NCBI GenBank assembly: GCA_003132105.1
Contig: PKWS01000313.1
Coordinates: 1,881-10,184, forward strand
Reading direction: 5' to 3'
From: Desulfosporosinus sp.
GTDB lineage: Bacteria > Bacillota > Desulfitobacteriia > Desulfitobacteriales > Desulfitobacteriaceae
Length of the DNA stretch: 8,304 nt
The notes under the pieces are model-generated. The model searched no databases and was not told the DNA's origin. It saw only the letters and a program-made list of their open reading frames with translations. A program made the translations under genes and the position numbers. Positions 7,358 through 8,304 of the stretch are shown here, piece after piece. Each line of letters starts with the position of its first letter. The stretch's first letter is position 1.

Positions 7358-7702
7358 AATGGATTAAGTCACTGGCCAGCTGTAGGTATTAATCCTTTGG
7401 CACCAGCGTTCATAATCAAACTTATCATAGTTACGGCTATAGGTTCCTTTGGTATTGCCGGAGTTGGTGGAGGCGCAACCTTTGCCGCTTTAACAGTCCT
7501 GTCTATTATGGGCTTGCCAGTAGGTCTTGTAGGTCTTTTGATCGCCATTGAGCCGTTAATTGATATGGCCAGGACTGCCTTAAATGTTAGTGACTCTATG
7601 TTAACGGGTATCGTTTCCGGTAAGCTTCTAAATGAATTTAATATTAGTGCCTATAATGATAAACAAAATGTGGATTCCGGAGGAACAGAGGTTGAACTTT
7701 AA
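7358..7702 (+). pseudogene. 5'-truncated remnant of an SDF (dicarboxylate/cystine-type) symporter gene
   Basis: The reading frame is open from 7358 (after a TGA at 7355) to TAA at 7700-7702. It encodes only the C-terminal part of a sodium/proton:amino-acid symporter (SDF family, PF00375), closest in feel to the TcyP/YdjN cystine group. The hallmark [14 protein letters not shown] (near the HP2 region) is followed by an [29 protein letters not shown] segment that carries the conserved D and R-T-ALNV of the substrate/cation site. Family members have about 400-460 residues; here about three quarters are missing. No start codon with a good ribosome site exists: a TTG at 7397 could give 101 aa, but it would lack most transmembrane helices. 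The peptide still reads cleanly with no internal stop, suggesting a fairly recent truncation, probably tied to the arrival of the upstream operon or a deletion at its edge. It should not function as a transporter. Confidence 0.85.
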
Positions 7703-7775
7703 AACGACTATCAAATAGAATTATAAGGGGAATTAGGGAGAAGAGAAGGAAGGGTATCCAACCTTTTATTCCTCC

Positions 7776-7827
7776 CGTAAAAAGGAACCCTAGCCGGTAC
7801 ACACCGGATGAAGGGCTCCTTTTTACG
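7776..7827 (+). terminator. Rho-independent terminator, likely bidirectional
   Basis: CGTAAAAAGGA (7776-7786) pairs with TCCTTTTTACG (7817-7827). One A-C mismatch follows, then CCCT (7788-7791) pairs with AGGG (7812-7815); a small CCGG/CCGG hairpin fills the apex. The arms carry A5 and T5 tracts, so it can work for either strand. It lies about 75 nt after the symporter remnant and is probably that gene's original terminator, now also closing read-through from the McrBC-like operon. Confidence 0.85.
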
Positions 7828-7945
7828 TTGTTTAGGGGTTTATTGCTGTTATCTTAATTTCTGGCGGGATTGCTAAAGTCCTGATTTACTGGGAGGAAAC
7901 GGGGAGTTGGTGTGATTTAATTATCAATATTTTGCAGAACTTACT

Positions 7946-7959
7946 AGAACATGTGTTCT
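7946..7959 (+). promoter_or_regulatory. LexA (SOS) box
   Basis: AGAACATGTGTTCT contains GAAC-ATGT-GTTC. This meets every position of the Gram-positive LexA/DinR core GAAC-RNRY-GTTC, and 12 of its 14 bases are palindromic. It ends 17 nt before TATAAT (7977-7982), so it covers the -35 region of the presumed HTH-gene promoter, a classic repressor position. An extra AGAAC half-site lies at 7936-7940. This predicts that the downstream regulator is induced by DNA damage. Confidence 0.75.
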
Positions 7960-7976
7960 AATTGCTCCTAATGCGA

Positions 7977-7982
7977 TATAAT
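7977..7982 (+). promoter_or_regulatory. Sigma-A -10 element upstream of the HTH gene
   Basis: This is a perfect TATAAT, with the -35 position (about 7954-7959) falling inside the LexA box and having poor consensus (TGTTCT). Transcription would begin near 7989, about 70 nt before the HTH start codon. A weak -35 with a perfect -10 suits a promoter controlled mainly by repressor release. Confidence 0.6.
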
Positions 7983-8061
7983 ATCCATAGATGACAGAAA
8001 AAGGCTATTCATTCTCGGCTCAAGTATATAGAGAGAAAAATTTATGTAAGAGGATGTGGGC

Positions 8062-8277
8062 TTGATAGAGAAAAATCAAGTGATTTATGGCGGGCAAAAA
8101 ATGAGAGACGCACGTCTAAAAGCGGGCATTGGGAGCCAAAAGGAATTGGCAGATAGGACCGGTATTGCGCCGAATATCATCAGTGATCTGGAACGTGGTA
8201 AGCGCTCGATGAGCCCAACTTGGGCCAAACGAATTGCAGAGGCGGTTGGGGTTTATTCGACAGATCTCATGGAATAA
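8062..8277 (+). CDS. Small XRE/Cro-family HTH transcriptional regulator
   Basis: This is a 71-aa single-domain DNA-binding protein. Residues about 14-68 form a HTH_3/XRE fold: MRDARLKAGIGSQKELADRTG leads into helix 2, then IAPNIISDLERGKRSMS is the recognition helix with the typical I-S-x-L-E-x-G-K-R signature, followed by WAKRIAEAVGV. There is no effector or protease domain, so it resembles Cro/SinR-like or element-borne regulators. I favour TTG 8062 because AAGAGG (8048-8053) is 8 nt upstream. GTG 8056 is in frame but only 2 nt from that site, and ATG 8101 (58 aa, still holding the whole HTH) has no ribosome site. Its promoter carries a LexA box. The genes it controls are probably beyond the window, so whether it belongs to a prophage, an integrative element or a defence locus is open. 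Confidence 0.88.
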   Translation: MIEKNQVIYGGQKMRDARLKAGIGSQKELADRTGIAPNIISDLERGKRSMSPTWAKRIAEAVGVYSTDLME

Positions 8278-8304
8278 AACCGTGTGATTTCATTACCAAA
8301 CGTT

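Larger units (their letters stand above)
7703..8061. other. Intergenic region between the symporter remnant and the HTH gene
   Basis: These roughly 360 nt contain no convincing gene with a ribosome site. They hold the terminator at 7776-7827 and the LexA box and -10 element near 7946-7982. The stretch between them (7830-7940) shows nothing I can name; a GGGAGGAAAC at about 7891-7900 looks like a ribosome site but no start codon follows at a useful distance with a meaningful frame. Confidence 0.6.

Noticed and set aside
7340..7368. TTGACA at 7340-7345 as a promoter for the symporter remnant
   Set aside because: The -35 hexamer is perfect, but the sequence 17 nt later (ATTAAG) is a poor -10 and what follows is a truncated gene; likely chance or a relic.
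7741..7830. Riboswitch around the terminator at 7776
   Set aside because: The hairpin follows a gene end rather than preceding a gene, and no known aptamer consensus was recognised; a simple terminator explains it.
1..8304. CRISPR arrays, tRNA/rRNA genes, transposases or integrases
   Set aside because: No regularly spaced direct repeats, no tRNA-like cloverleaf and no DDE, tyrosine or serine recombinase motifs were seen on either strand.

Overview
The window looks like a chromosomal segment of a low-to-moderate GC Firmicute. Evidence for this is the strong GGAGG-type ribosome binding sites, TTG/GTG start alternatives, a GAAC-N4-GTTC (Bacillus-type) LexA box, and protein families typical of anaerobic clostridia. 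A Peptococcaceae member such as Desulfosporosinus or Desulfitobacterium is my guess from overall impression, not something proven here.

Layout. Positions 1-207 hold the last 68 codons of a CBS/CorC_HlyC-type membrane protein. It is followed by a strong terminator (217-252) that can also serve the convergent asnB, and then by a GC-rich cluster of small palindromes (about 261-328). A complete asparagine synthase gene, asnB, lies on the minus strand (342-2231). Its promoter region contains a close match to a Fur-family 7-1-7 operator (2254-2268).

Divergent from asnB is the most notable part of the window, a tightly packed three-gene plus-strand operon (2438-7314). (1) The first gene encodes a 343-aa protein with an N-terminal SAP/Rho-N-like helical motif, a long coiled coil and a small alpha/beta C-terminal domain. 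(2) The second encodes a 699-aa McrB-like AAA+ NTPase with a long unassigned N-terminal half. (3) The third encodes a 589-aa McrC-like protein, with DUF2357 followed by a PD-(D/E)XK nuclease domain. The genes overlap by 8 and up to 17 nt, so they are probably co-expressed as one complex. The layout is that of a type IV-like, McrBC-related defence module. The NTPase carries N-x-D in place of the canonical N-x-x-D, which together with the coiled-coil partner points to the coiled-coil-associated branch of McrBC relatives. The known CoCoNuT systems belong to that branch, but this cassette has no helicase or TerY-type genes.

Just downstream (7358-7702) is the 5'-truncated 3' end of a dicarboxylate/cystine-type SDF symporter gene. 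It suggests that arrival of the cassette or a later deletion removed the front of a resident gene. The original symporter terminator seems to survive (7776-7827). The window ends with a small XRE-family HTH regulator (8062-8277) preceded by a perfect-consensus LexA (SOS) box overlapping its likely promoter. This may be the edge of another regulated accessory element beyond the window.
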